Under the pieces are notes generated by a model that worked only from the letters and a program-made list of their open reading frames with translations, was not told where the DNA came from and did no database searches. A DNA stretch of 64,000 nucleotides from DASQFQ01 sp038238015 (GTDB lineage: Bacteria > Actinomycetota > Thermoleophilia > Solirubrobacterales > Solirubrobacteraceae), in contig JBBRYA010000009.1 of NCBI GenBank assembly GCA_038238015.1, positions 1 to 64,000 of the forward strand, read 5' to 3'. The position numbers were made by a program, and so were the translations under genes. This document shows, piece by piece, positions 1-7,457 of this stretch. Position 1 is the stretch's first letter, and each line of letters opens with the position of its first letter.

Positions 1-396
1 GACCAGACCTACACGTTCAGCCAGGCCGAGACCGAAGACGAGACGCGCGGCGGGCGCTACGTCCGCCAGCTGCTCGGCGCGGCGAACATCGAGGGCGGCC
101 CGATGTGCCACTTCATCAGCGGCAACCTCGGCTACCAGGTCGAGCACCACCTCTACCCCGACATGCCGAGCACGCGCTACGGCGAGATCGCGCCGCGCGT
201 GCGCCAGATCTGCGAGCGCTACAACCTGCCCTACAACACCGGCCCGTTCTTCAAGCAGTGGGGCATGGTGCAGCGCACGATCCTGCGCCTCGCCTTCCCC
301 GGCGGCAAGCCGCGCCCCAAGCCCGGCCCCTACCGCGAGGAGAAGATCAAGGGCTCGGGCGAGCGCACGACGCGGATGGAGCCCGCGAACGCCTGA
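1..396 (+). CDS. Fatty acid desaturase, C-terminal part (5' end outside window)
   Basis: The last 131 residues of a membrane-bound, di-iron fatty acid desaturase; the start lies before the window. The third histidine box is visible as QVEHHLYPD (fragment residues 46-54), the Q-x-x-H-H form found in front-end and related acyl-lipid or acyl-CoA desaturases. The first two His boxes are outside, so double-bond position and substrate cannot be read. The tail is basic and proline-rich, as expected for a cytoplasmic C-terminus. The next gene starts 17 bp after the stop, so the two may be co-transcribed. The family call is firm, the specificity is not. Confidence 0.88.
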   Translation, partial: DQTYTFSQAETEDETRGGRYVRQLLGAANIEGGPMCHFISGNLGYQVEHHLYPDMPSTRYGEIAPRVRQICERYNLPYNTGPFFKQWGMVQRTILRLAFPGGKPRPKPGPYREEKIKGSGERTTRMEPANA

Positions 397-413
397 CCGC
401 GGGAGTTCGAGAG

Positions 414-1022
414 ATGGAGCCGGCGTTCTTCGCGACGCCGGCCGACTTCCGCGCCTGGCTGGAGCGCCACCACGGCGAGGCCGCCGAGCTCCTGGTCGGC
501 TTCTACAAGAAGCGGTCGGGCCGGCCGACCATGAGCTGGCCGGAGTCGGTCGACCAGGCGCTGTGCTTCGGTTGGATCGACGGAGTCCGCCGCGGGCGCG
601 ACGCCGAGAGCTACACGATCCGCTTCACCCCCCGCAAGCCGCGCAGCATCTGGAGCGCGGTCAACATCGCCAAGTACGCCAAGCTCGTCGAGCAGGGGGC
701 GGTCGCGCCGGCGGGGGTCGCGGCCTACGAGCGGCGCACGGAGAAGCGGTCGCGCGTCTACGCCTTCGAGCAGCAGCAGGAGCCCGAGCTCAGCGCCGAG
801 CAGGAGCGACGCTTCCGCGAGCGTGCCGGCGCCTGGGAGTTCTTCCTCGACCAGGCGCCGTCCTACCGGCGCACCGTGGTGTGGTGGATCGTGAGCGCCA
901 AGCGCGAGCAGACCCGCGCCGCGCGCCTCGGCCGCGCGATCGAGGACTCCGCGAACGGTCAGCGGATCGCCCAGTTCTCGCGATGGCGGTCATCCGCCGG
1001 GCCGGGTGTAGCGAAGGAGTAG
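414..1022 (+). CDS. YdeI/OmpD-associated family protein
   Basis: A 202-residue soluble protein of the YdeI/OmdA type. The family signature is the segment SVDQALCFGWIDG (about residues 44-56), followed by a Y-x-I-R-F-T-P-R-K region and the S-I-W-S-A-V-N motif, then a basic helical C-terminal half ending in the YdeI-type 'W-W-I-V-S-A-K-R' stretch. The molecular role of the family is poorly defined; some members were linked to protection against bacteriocins or peptides. The ATG is chosen because it begins right before the conserved F-x-x-P-x-D-F-x-x-W-L start of the family and a purine-rich stretch precedes it. An upstream in-frame extension would overlap the desaturase gene and lacks family character. 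Confidence 0.85.
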   Translation: MEPAFFATPADFRAWLERHHGEAAELLVGFYKKRSGRPTMSWPESVDQALCFGWIDGVRRGRDAESYTIRFTPRKPRSIWSAVNIAKYAKLVEQGAVAPAGVAAYERRTEKRSRVYAFEQQQEPELSAEQERRFRERAGAWEFFLDQAPSYRRTVVWWIVSAKREQTRAARLGRAIEDSANGQRIAQFSRWRSSAGPGVAKE

Positions 1023-1051
1023 AGGCAACCCCTTCGAGAGGAGAACCACTG

Positions 1052-1471
1052 ATGTCCGCGGACACCAACGTCAAGGCCCAGGAGCGCATGGCCGAGATCA
1101 TCAACACCGGCAAGCTCGACTCGCTCGACGAGGTCCTCGCCCCCGACGTCGTCGACCACGATCCGGCCTCGGACCAGGGCCCCGGCCCCGGGGGCTTCAA
1201 GGACATGTTCACGGCGATGCGCACGGCGTTCCCCGACCTCAAGGTCGCGCCCGCCACGCTCGTCTCCGACGACGAGCACGTCGCGCTCGCCTACACGATC
1301 ACCGGAACTCACGACGGCGACTTCCAGGGCGTCGCGCCCACCGGCAAGAAGGTCTCCGTGCGCGGGATGCAGATCGGGCGCTTCGAGGACGGCAAGATCG
1401 TCGAGCGCTGGGGCAGCTCCGACGAGCTCACGATCATGCGCCAGATCGGCGCTGTGGAGGACCCGGCGTGA
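1052..1471 (+). CDS. SnoaL-like ester cyclase family protein
   Basis: A 139-residue NTF2-fold protein of the SnoaL/ester cyclase type. It shows the usual order: an N-terminal helix, the D-x-V-D-H-D segment, the G-F-K-D-M-F-T-A-M-R-T-A-F-P-D-L helix-strand, then G-x-x-P-T-G-K-K-V-S-V-R-G and the 'F-E-D-G-K-I-V-E-R-W' C-terminal strand. The fold serves small-molecule cyclases and many uncharacterised proteins, so the substrate is unknown. A good ribosome site (GAGAGGAG) lies 7 bp before the ATG. The stop overlaps the start of the next gene (GTGA), suggesting coupled translation. Confidence 0.85.
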   Translation: MSADTNVKAQERMAEIINTGKLDSLDEVLAPDVVDHDPASDQGPGPGGFKDMFTAMRTAFPDLKVAPATLVSDDEHVALAYTITGTHDGDFQGVAPTGKKVSVRGMQIGRFEDGKIVERWGSSDELTIMRQIGAVEDPA

Positions 1472-1932
1472 GCCGAGAGGTCTCGCCGCTCGGCGCCGTC
1501 GCGCGCGGCCTGCTGGCCGGCGCGGCGGGCACCGCGCTGATGACCGCCGTGCAGACCGCGGTCGCCAAGGCCCGCGACCAGGAGGCGAGCACCACTCCGG
1601 CCGAGGTCGGCCGGCGGGTCATCGAGGGCGTCCTGCACCGCGAGGTCGGCGAGGACAAGACCGGCCTTCTCAACAACGCGATGCACTGGAGCTACGGCAC
1701 GAGCTGGGGCGCCGTCTACGGGCTCGCCCAGGGCACCCTGCACGCCCGCGCGCCACGCCACGGGCTCGCGTTCGGCACCGCGGTCTGGAGCGCCAGCCTG
1801 ATCGAGCTGCCCGCGATGCAGCTCGCTCCCCCGGTGTGGGAGTACCCCCCGGCCGAGCTCGCGCTCGAGGTGGGCTACCACCTCGTCTACGGGCTCGGCG
1901 TGGCCGGCGCCTACGCGCTGCTGCGGGGCTGA
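1468..1932 (+). CDS. Hypothetical membrane-associated protein
   Basis: A 154-residue protein with three or four hydrophobic segments: about residues 8-28 (G-L-L-A-G-A-A-G-T-A-L-M-T-A), a middle segment around the G-T-S-W-G-A-V-Y-G motif, and a C-terminal one ending G-V-A-G-A-Y-A-L-L. Small actinobacterial membrane proteins of this look (DUF1440-like) are common, but I do not recognise a specific function. The GTG start overlaps the stop of the SnoaL-like gene by the GTGA quartet, so the two are probably translated together. It ends 4 bp before the convergent LysE-type gene. Confidence 0.7.
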   Translation: MSREVSPLGAVARGLLAGAAGTALMTAVQTAVAKARDQEASTTPAEVGRRVIEGVLHREVGEDKTGLLNNAMHWSYGTSWGAVYGLAQGTLHARAPRHGLAFGTAVWSASLIELPAMQLAPPVWEYPPAELALEVGYHLVYGLGVAGAYALLRG

Positions 1933-1936
1933 GCGC

Positions 1937-2560
1937 TCAGCGGTCCTGCAGCGCGCCGTAGGCCAGCGCGCCGCCGAAGCCCACCAGGCCCAGCCCGGCG
2001 ATCGTGTCGGCGGCGCGCAGCGCGCGGTCGCCGGCGCGGCGCCGGGCCAGCGCGGTCCCCGTCGCCAGCAGGCTCACCCACCCGAGGCTGCCGAGGCCGA
2101 CGCCGGCGACGAGCAGGACGGCCCCGCCGGTGCTGCTCGCGGCTCCGGCGGCGCTGGCCGCGGCGAACACCGCCGCCCACGACGCGATCGTCAGCGGGTT
2201 GGACGCCGTCCCCGCCAGCGCGGTCAGGAAGGCGCGGCTCGGGGTGGCCACCTCGGCACGCACCTCGCCACCCATTCGCACGCGGAACGCGCTGTAGAGC
2301 GTCCTCGCGCCGAGGCCCACGAGCACGGCCGCGCCCGCCAGCCCGAGCACGAGGCGCAGCGGCCCGATGGTCAGCAGCGGCGCCACCCCCGCCGTGCCGC
2401 ATGCGGCGTAGAGCGCGTCGACCACGGCGATCCCCGCGCCGATCGCGAGGCCCACGCGCAGACCGCCGCGCAGCGTCGAGCGCATCAGGAACAACGACAT
2501 CGGGCCCAGCTGCAGGGCCACGAAGAAGCCGAGCCCGAAGCCGACGGCGAGCGAGTGCAC
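1937..2560 (-). CDS. LysE family amino-acid exporter (RhtB/LysE type)
   Basis: A 207-residue polytopic membrane protein with about six hydrophobic helices. The N-terminal G-F-x-x-G-F-F-V-A-L-Q-L-G-P-M motif, followed by R-x-x-L-x-G-G, is the LysE/RhtB signature (usual form PGP). A central soluble loop around R-V-R-M-G-G-E-V is followed by the conserved A-F-L-T-x-L-x-x-T-x-x-N-P-L-T-I segment. Members export amino acids or related metabolites; which one cannot be said. It uses a GTG start and is transcribed away from the selenoprotein candidate, whose start is 39 bp away. Confidence 0.87.
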   Translation of the reverse strand: MHSLAVGFGLGFFVALQLGPMSLFLMRSTLRGGLRVGLAIGAGIAVVDALYAACGTAGVAPLLTIGPLRLVLGLAGAAVLVGLGARTLYSAFRVRMGGEVRAEVATPSRAFLTALAGTASNPLTIASWAAVFAAASAAGAASSTGGAVLLVAGVGLGSLGWVSLLATGTALARRRAGDRALRAADTIAGLGLVGFGGALAYGALQDR

Positions 2561-2599
2561 CCGCGCATCCTCTCGGACTCGCCATCATCTGCGCAACGG

Positions 2600-3151
2600 A
2601 TGCTGCGCCCCGGCGACCCGATCCCCGACCTCCCGCTGCTGACGCCCAGCGGCGCCGGCGCGTCGTTGCGCCACTTCGCGGGCGAGGCAACGGCGCTGAT
2701 CTTCCTGCGCCACCTCGGCTGACTGCCCTGCCGCAGGCATCTCGTGGAGATGTCCGACCAGCGCGCGGAGCTCGCCGGCGGCCTCGCCTGCATCACGTTC
2801 GCCGAGCCGCCGCTGGTGGCGATGTTCGAGCGCGAGCTCGGGCTCGGCGTGCCGCTGTTCGGGGACCCCGGCCGAGCGTCCTACCGGGCGTTCGGCTTCG
2901 GCCGCGGATCGGTGCGCCGCGTGTGGCTGGACCCACGCGTCTGGGCGGCCTACGCACGGCTGCTGGCCGCCGGGCAGCGGCCCCGGCCCACGCGCGAGGA
3001 CACGCTCCAGCTCGGCGGTGACGCGGTCATCGACGCCGCGGGAACGCTCAGGTGGATCCACCGCAGCGAGGGGCCCGACGACCGCCCGAGCGCGGCCGTC
3101 GTGGCGGCGGCGCTGCGCGAGGCGGCAGAGACGTCGACGGCGGGTGCGTAG
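2600..3151 (+). CDS. Probable selenoprotein: AhpC/TSA-like (SelL-related) redox protein with in-frame TGA as Sec41
   Basis: Reading from the ATG gives a thioredoxin-fold peroxiredoxin-like protein of 183 residues if the single in-frame TGA at 2720-2722 is decoded as selenocysteine. The N-terminus (L-R-P-G-D-P-I-P-D-L-P-L-L) is typical for AhpC/TSA-like proteins, and F-L-R-H-L-G-U-L-P-C-R places the TGA exactly at the first position of the C-x-x-C redox motif. Downstream sequence continues without break: F-x-R-E-L-G-L-G-V-P-L-F-G-D-P, the Y-R-A-F-G-F-G-R-G-S stretch, and a C-terminal strand D-A-A-G-T-L-R-W-I-H. If TGA were a stop, a 40-residue stub and an open 143-codon tail would remain, both with family-like sequence. 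A hairpin follows at the right distance for a bacterial SECIS. selA/selB/selC are not in the window, so the alternative is a nonsense mutation. Confidence 0.72.
2736..2754 (+). promoter_or_regulatory. Candidate bacterial SECIS hairpin
   Basis: The mRNA can fold into an 8-bp stem, GGCATCTC pairing with GAGATGTC (one G-U pair), closing a GTG triloop at 2744-2746. The loop starts 22 nt after the TGA and begins with G. Known bacterial SECIS elements have a loop about 16-37 nt after the UGA with a G among its first two positions, so distance and loop fit. The fold was worked out by hand, not computed. Confidence 0.5.
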
Positions 3152-3182
3152 GAAGGCGGGCCGTGCGAGCGCCGGACCCGCC

Positions 3183-3704
3183 TCACCCGCCGCCGTTGAC
3201 GTCCGTCACGCGCTCCCGCCCCCACGCTGCCAGCGCGACGTTGACCACCGCCACCACGGCCAGCGCCACCGCGTAGGTCCGCGCGTCGTCGAGCACGCCC
3301 TTGCCCTGGGTGGTGAACGCGAGGACGAGCCCGCCGGCGGCGATCGTCAGCGCGATGCCCAGCGGGTTCACGCCGAAGCCGGCGCGCTCGAGCATCAGCC
3401 CGGCGACGACGCCGAGGCCCGCGCCCGCCAGGTAGAGCCCCGAGACGTCGAGGTCGGGCTTGGCCGCGCCGGCGAGGAAGACCGCGGCGCCCCAACCCGT
3501 CAGCGCGCACGCGGTGGCCCAGTGGCCGCCGTGGCGACCCCCGGCCGCCGCGGCCGCAAGGTAGGCGAGGCCGATCGTCAGCGGCGTCCAGTAGAAGCGC
3601 GCGCCATCGGGCGCCACGACGAGGACGAGCACCGCGGCGCCGGCCAGCAGCGCAGCCGCCTGCGCGAGCCGCGTCGCTGCAGCCTTGGCGGCGGGCTCAG
3701 GCAC
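3183..3704 (-). CDS. Hypothetical polytopic membrane protein
   Basis: A 173-residue Ala/Leu/Val-rich membrane protein with about five predicted helices (for example A-Q-A-A-A-L-L-A-G-A-A-V-L-V-L-V-V near the N-terminus and V-A-L-A-V-V-A-V-V-N-V-A-L near the C-terminus). I recognise no family motif. Its start overlaps the 3' end of the CDP-alcohol phosphatidyltransferase gene by 8 bp, so it is probably translated with that enzyme and may act with it in the membrane; this is inference from position only. Confidence 0.6.
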   Translation of the reverse strand: MPEPAAKAAATRLAQAAALLAGAAVLVLVVAPDGARFYWTPLTIGLAYLAAAAAGGRHGGHWATACALTGWGAAVFLAGAAKPDLDVSGLYLAGAGLGVVAGLMLERAGFGVNPLGIALTIAAGGLVLAFTTQGKGVLDDARTYAVALAVVAVVNVALAAWGRERVTDVNGGG

Positions 3705-4512
3705 GCCGCGCCGCTCCCGCCGCCCGCGCCAGCTCCGCGACGCTCCACGCGCAGCCCGACAGCACGAGCGCGTCGGCGAGGCCCGGGCGCCCCCGCCCGG
3801 CCGCGAGCAGACCGGCCACGCGCACCGGGGCCGCCACGCGCGCGGCGCGCGTGACGCGCGGGTCCGGCGCCCCGGCGGTCCCGAAGTACACGAGCAACGC
3901 GTAGCCGAAGCCCGCTCCCAGCCGCGCCAGCTCGGCCACCGCGGCGCCGGGCCCGAGCCAGCCGCGGCGCCGCGCGCCGAGCAGGGCGGCGGCGGCGAAG
4001 CACGCGTCGGCCAGGCCCTCGAGGTCGCGGCCGAGGCGCGAGGGCTCCGTCGCGCGCGCGGCCATGCCGTCGAGCACGTCGGTCAGCGCTCCCACCGCGA
4101 CGACGCCCGGCACGGGGCTGTCAGCCGCCACGGGCACGAGCCAGACGCGCAGCAGCGTGAGCGCGTCCGCCGGGCCCAGCGCCAGCGGGCGGCCGTCCGG
4201 TGTCTCGGCCATCCCCAGGTGCCAGTCGAGCATCACGGCGCCGGCGCCCCACCAGGCCAGGCCGGCGCGCAGCCGGCGGCGCCAGGGCTGCGCCCCCGCC
4301 AGCGCGAGCGCAATCCACACCGCCGCGCCCGCAGACATCCATTGCCGCGACTGGCGCGCGAGCGCGGGCCGCGCGCGGCGCACCTGCGCGGCTCGGCGCT
4401 GGGAGGCGAGCAGGAACGCCGCGATCGCGGACGGGGAGAAGCGGCCGGCCAGCAGCGCGGCGAGCTGGTCTCGGGTCCAGAGCTCCCCCGGGGTGATGGC
4501 CGCCGCGCCCAC
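3697..4512 (-). CDS. CDP-alcohol phosphatidyltransferase family protein
   Basis: A 271-residue membrane enzyme of the CDP-alcohol phosphatidyltransferase class, which moves a phosphatidyl or similar phospho group from a CDP-linked donor to an alcohol. The core signature is readable: D-V-L-D-G-M-A-A-R, then G-R-D-L-E-G-L-A-D. The usual form is D-x2-D-G-x2-A-R-x7-9-G-x3-D-x3-D; here the third aspartate is Glu (G-R-D-L-E). A long N-terminal extension (about 85 residues) precedes the first helix. The acceptor alcohol is unknown. It uses a GTG start, is followed by an overlapping membrane-protein gene and preceded 6 bp away by the FAD oxidoreductase gene, so these three form an operon. A decayed relative with the same Glu lies near the right edge of the window. 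Confidence 0.82.
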   Translation of the reverse strand: MGAAAITPGELWTRDQLAALLAGRFSPSAIAAFLLASQRRAAQVRRARPALARQSRQWMSAGAAVWIALALAGAQPWRRRLRAGLAWWGAGAVMLDWHLGMAETPDGRPLALGPADALTLLRVWLVPVAADSPVPGVVAVGALTDVLDGMAARATEPSRLGRDLEGLADACFAAAALLGARRRGWLGPGAAVAELARLGAGFGYALLVYFGTAGAPDPRVTRAARVAAPVRVAGLLAAGRGRPGLADALVLSGCAWSVAELARAAGAARRA

Positions 4513-4518
4513 TCGCGC

Positions 4519-5697
4519 TCAGCCGAGCAACGTGCCGAAGACGTCGTCGACCTGCGCCCAGCCCGTGCGCATGAGGAACTGGCTGTTGCGCCCATAGGAC
4601 TTGGCGCCGAGGATGAAGAAGCCCGGCTCCGGGTTGGTGAGCGCGTCCGGGCCGGCCGGGGCGATCGACAGGCAGTCGCCGCCCGTCTCGCCGAGCAGCG
4701 CGGCGGCGAGCTTCATCGGCCCGCTGGTCGCGTAGCACTCGTGGACCTGGAGCTGACGGTAGAGCGACGCATCGCCCACCGACCCGTTGAGCGCAAGAAC
4801 CCGGTCGGCGACGAGCTCGGTGTCGTCGCCGTTTCGCAGCGTCACCGCGACGCGCCCGTCGCGCGGAGCGAGCGCCTCGGTCACCAGCCCGGTGCGCACC
4901 TCGATCGCGGGCGACGCGCCGGCGGCCAGCGCCGCGGCGTCCCTGTTCAGCTCCGCGCGCTCGGGCAGCGGGTCGCCGGCGACCGCGCCGAAGTCCGCCT
5001 CGGCGCGCCGGAGCGCCCAGACCACGCGCGTTCCCGGCGCGTCGCGGGCGAACTCCGCGAGGTCGCGCGCCGCGGTCTGCGCCGAGTGCCCGGAGCCGGT
5101 CAGCAGGACGGTCGCGCCCGCCCACCGCCCGGGATCCTCGGCGAACGGCGTCAGATGGCGGTCGATCCGGTCCTCGCAGGCGCGCTCCCCTACCGCCGCG
5201 ATCCCCCCGTCCCCCAGCCGGTTGGGCTGGCCGTAGGTCCCGGTCGCGTCGATGACGGCGTCCGCACGTTCGATCGACTCGCGGCCGTCACGGTCGGCCA
5301 GCAGCAGCCGGAACTTGCTCCGCGCGCGCTCGGGCGCGCCGATCGCCTCGTGCTTGAGCAGCCCCTCGCGCCCGACCGCCGCGACGCGCGTGCCGAGGCG
5401 CAGGCGGGAGCGCAGCGCGGGCAGGGCCGCGAGCGGGTCGAGCAGGCGCTCCGCGAGCTCGGAGCCGATGGGCAGCGCCGAGCCTGCCGGCGCGCGCTCG
5501 CCGAGAACGGCTCGAGCACGCGGGGACACGCTCATCGACCACGGCGTGAACGTGCACACGTGCCCCCAGCGGCGGACGTGGGCGCCGACGTGCTCGCCGG
5601 CCTCGTAGATCTTGAAGTCCAGCCCCTGCTCGGCCGCTGCGAGGGCGGCCTCGAGCCCGATCGGGCCAGCGCCCAGGATTGCGACTGATCTGGTCAT
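4519..5697 (-). CDS. FAD/NAD(P)-dependent oxidoreductase
   Basis: A 392-residue flavoprotein of the two-dinucleotide-fold type. The FAD-binding motif G-A-G-P-I-G is at residues 9-14, followed by the E-A-G-E-H-V-G acidic strand end and the W-G-H-V-x-T-F-T-P-W-S-M segment seen in flavin monooxygenase-like proteins. A second G-S-G-H-S-A motif near residue 175 fits NAD(P)H binding, and the C-terminal G-F-F-I-L-G-A-K-S-Y-G-R motif resembles the FAD-closing strand. An ATG 63 bp inside the longest frame is chosen because the Rossmann fold begins immediately after it. It heads the leftward operon and diverges from the metallophosphoesterase-radical SAM gene. The substrate is unknown. Confidence 0.82.
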   Translation of the reverse strand: MTRSVAILGAGPIGLEAALAAAEQGLDFKIYEAGEHVGAHVRRWGHVCTFTPWSMSVSPRARAVLGERAPAGSALPIGSELAERLLDPLAALPALRSRLRLGTRVAAVGREGLLKHEAIGAPERARSKFRLLLADRDGRESIERADAVIDATGTYGQPNRLGDGGIAAVGERACEDRIDRHLTPFAEDPGRWAGATVLLTGSGHSAQTAARDLAEFARDAPGTRVVWALRRAEADFGAVAGDPLPERAELNRDAAALAAGASPAIEVRTGLVTEALAPRDGRVAVTLRNGDDTELVADRVLALNGSVGDASLYRQLQVHECYATSGPMKLAAALLGETGGDCLSIAPAGPDALTNPEPGFFILGAKSYGRNSQFLMRTGWAQVDDVFGTLLG

Positions 5698-5759
5698 GAT
5701 CCGATCACGGGTGGCATGCGGAAGGATCCGCGCAACCCGGCCGACCATAGAGGAACCCA

Positions 5760-7457
5760 CTGCCCCGCATCGCCGTCTTCGGAGGTGTATACGCCAACCC
5801 TCACGCGCTGGGCGCCGTGCTCGCCGACGCGCGCGAGCGGGGATGCGCCAAGCTGTTCTGCCTCGGCGACCTCGGCGGCTTCGGTGCCGAGTGCGACGCG
5901 GTCTGGCCGCTGCTGACCGGCAACGGCGTGACCTGCATCGCGGGCAACTACGACGTCGCGATCGGCCGCGGTGACGAGGACTGCGGCTGCGGCTACGCCG
6001 ACGAGCGCGACAACCGCTTCGCGCAGGTCATCTACGACTACACGCGGGCGCACACGAGCGACCAGTTCGCCGCCTGGATGCACGGGCTGCCCGGCGAGCT
6101 GCGCCTGCGACTCGGCGGCTGCGACGTGCTGATGGTCCACGGCTCGCCGCTGGCGGTCAACGACTTCCTCTGGGAGTCGCTCGAGGACGAGGAGCTCGCG
6201 CTGCGCCTTGCCGCCGCGTCGCCCCCCTCCCCGGACGTGCTGCTGTGCACGCACACCGGCCTGCCGTGGCAGCGCGAGCTCGAGGGAACGCTCGTGGTCA
6301 ACGTCGGTGCGGTCGGGCGCCCGGCGAACGACGGCCGCCGCGAGGTCGCCTACGCGGTGCTCGACCTCGAGGCGGGCGCGGCGAGCGCCGAGATCGTCGA
6401 CGTGGCCTACGACTGGCGCGCGCAGGCCTCATCGATGCGCGCCGCCGGACTCCCGGAGCCGTTCGTGGAGACGATCGAGACCGGCTGGTGGACGACCTGC
6501 CTGGAGGTGGTGCCGCCGCGGGAGCGCTCGCGCGGCCGCTATCAGGTCTACCGCGACGCCCTGCCGGCGGGCTTCGGCGTGGACGGCCTCGGCTGGGCCG
6601 GCGACCCCGCACCCAACCAGGAGGACCGCCCGGTGGTCTCGCTCTTCGGCTCGCCGCTGTTCCCGGCGCGGCTGTGGGTCTACTCGAACTTCCACTGCAA
6701 CCTCGCCTGCGACTACTGCGTCGTCGCCTCCTCGCCGCGCGCCCGCCGGCGCGAGCTCGCGCCCGAGCGCTTCGCGGCGCTGGTCGACGAGGCGGTCGCA
6801 GAGGGCTTCGAGGAGCTCTACGTCACCGGCGGCGAGCCGTTCGTGCACCCCGAGATCGAGGCGATGCTCGAGTACGCGGCCGAGCGCCTGGACACCGTGG
6901 TGCTGACCAACGCGATGCTGTTCGCCGGGCGCAGGCGGGGTGCGCTCGAGCGGCTCGCGACCCTACCCCGCCTGACCCTGCAGAGCTCCGTCGACGGCGC
7001 GCGGGCCGAGACCCACGACCGCTGGCGCGGCGCCGGCTCGTGGGCCCGCGCGATGGAGGGGCTGGCGCTCGCCGCGGAGCTGGGGCTGCCGCTGCGCGTC
7101 GCGATGACCGAGACGCCCGACAACCGCGACGAGGTGGAGGAGCTGCGCGAGATCCTCACCGCGATGGGGATCACCGGGGACGCGTTCTCGGTGCGCCCGC
7201 TCGTCCAGCGGGGTTTCGCGGCCGGGCTGCCCGGGGCGACCCAGGTCTCTGACGCGCTGATGGTGCCCGAGCTGACGATCACCGCCGACGGCGCGCACTG
7301 GCACCCGGTGGGCGGCGACCTCGCGTCGAGCCCCGACTTCCTCGTCGCCGAGGGCGAGCTCCCGCTGGCCGAGGCCAAGCGCCGCATCGTCGAGCGCTTC
7401 CTCGCGCTGCGCCAGGCCGACGGCACGCTCCCCGAGGCGTTCCGCTGCGCGGTGTGA
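5760..7457 (+). CDS. Metallophosphoesterase-like/radical SAM fusion protein
   Basis: A 565-residue two-domain protein. Residues 1-215 follow a calcineurin-like phosphoesterase: C-L-G-D-L-G-G-F-G, I-A-G-N-Y-D, M-V-H-G-S-P and C-T-H-T-G-L-P match family blocks II to V. Block I, normally S-D-I-H-G-N, reads G-G-V-Y-A-N, and G-N-H-D reads G-N-Y-D, so several metal ligands are missing and the domain may bind rather than hydrolyse. Residues 305-565 form a radical SAM domain with C-N-L-A-C-D-Y-C (Cys313, 317, 320) and the T-G-G-E-P motif. No further C-terminal cysteine cluster is seen. The only start keeping block I is CTG, 5 bp after AGAGGA; a later GTG at 5817 would delete it. It overlaps the glycosyltransferase gene by GTGA. 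Confidence 0.82.
   Translation: MPRIAVFGGVYANPHALGAVLADARERGCAKLFCLGDLGGFGAECDAVWPLLTGNGVTCIAGNYDVAIGRGDEDCGCGYADERDNRFAQVIYDYTRAHTSDQFAAWMHGLPGELRLRLGGCDVLMVHGSPLAVNDFLWESLEDEELALRLAAASPPSPDVLLCTHTGLPWQRELEGTLVVNVGAVGRPANDGRREVAYAVLDLEAGAASAEIVDVAYDWRAQASSMRAAGLPEPFVETIETGWWTTCLEVVPPRERSRGRYQVYRDALPAGFGVDGLGWAGDPAPNQEDRPVVSLFGSPLFPARLWVYSNFHCNLACDYCVVASSPRARRRELAPERFAALVDEAVAEGFEELYVTGGEPFVHPEIEAMLEYAAERLDTVVLTNAMLFAGRRRGALERLATLPRLTLQSSVDGARAETHDRWRGAGSWARAMEGLALAAELGLPLRVAMTETPDNRDEVEELREILTAMGITGDAFSVRPLVQRGFAAGLPGATQVSDALMVPELTITADGAHWHPVGGDLASSPDFLVAEGELPLAEAKRRIVERFLALRQADGTLPEAFRCAV

Noticed and set aside
3685..5688. A 667-codon plus-strand frame opposite the CDP-alcohol transferase and FAD oxidoreductase genes
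   Set aside because: Arg/Ala/Pro/Gly-rich antisense reading typical of high-GC coding DNA, no family motif, while the minus strand has two clear enzymes. Similar long antisense frames at 35110-37116, 26286-27821 and 6818-8341 were dropped for the same reason.
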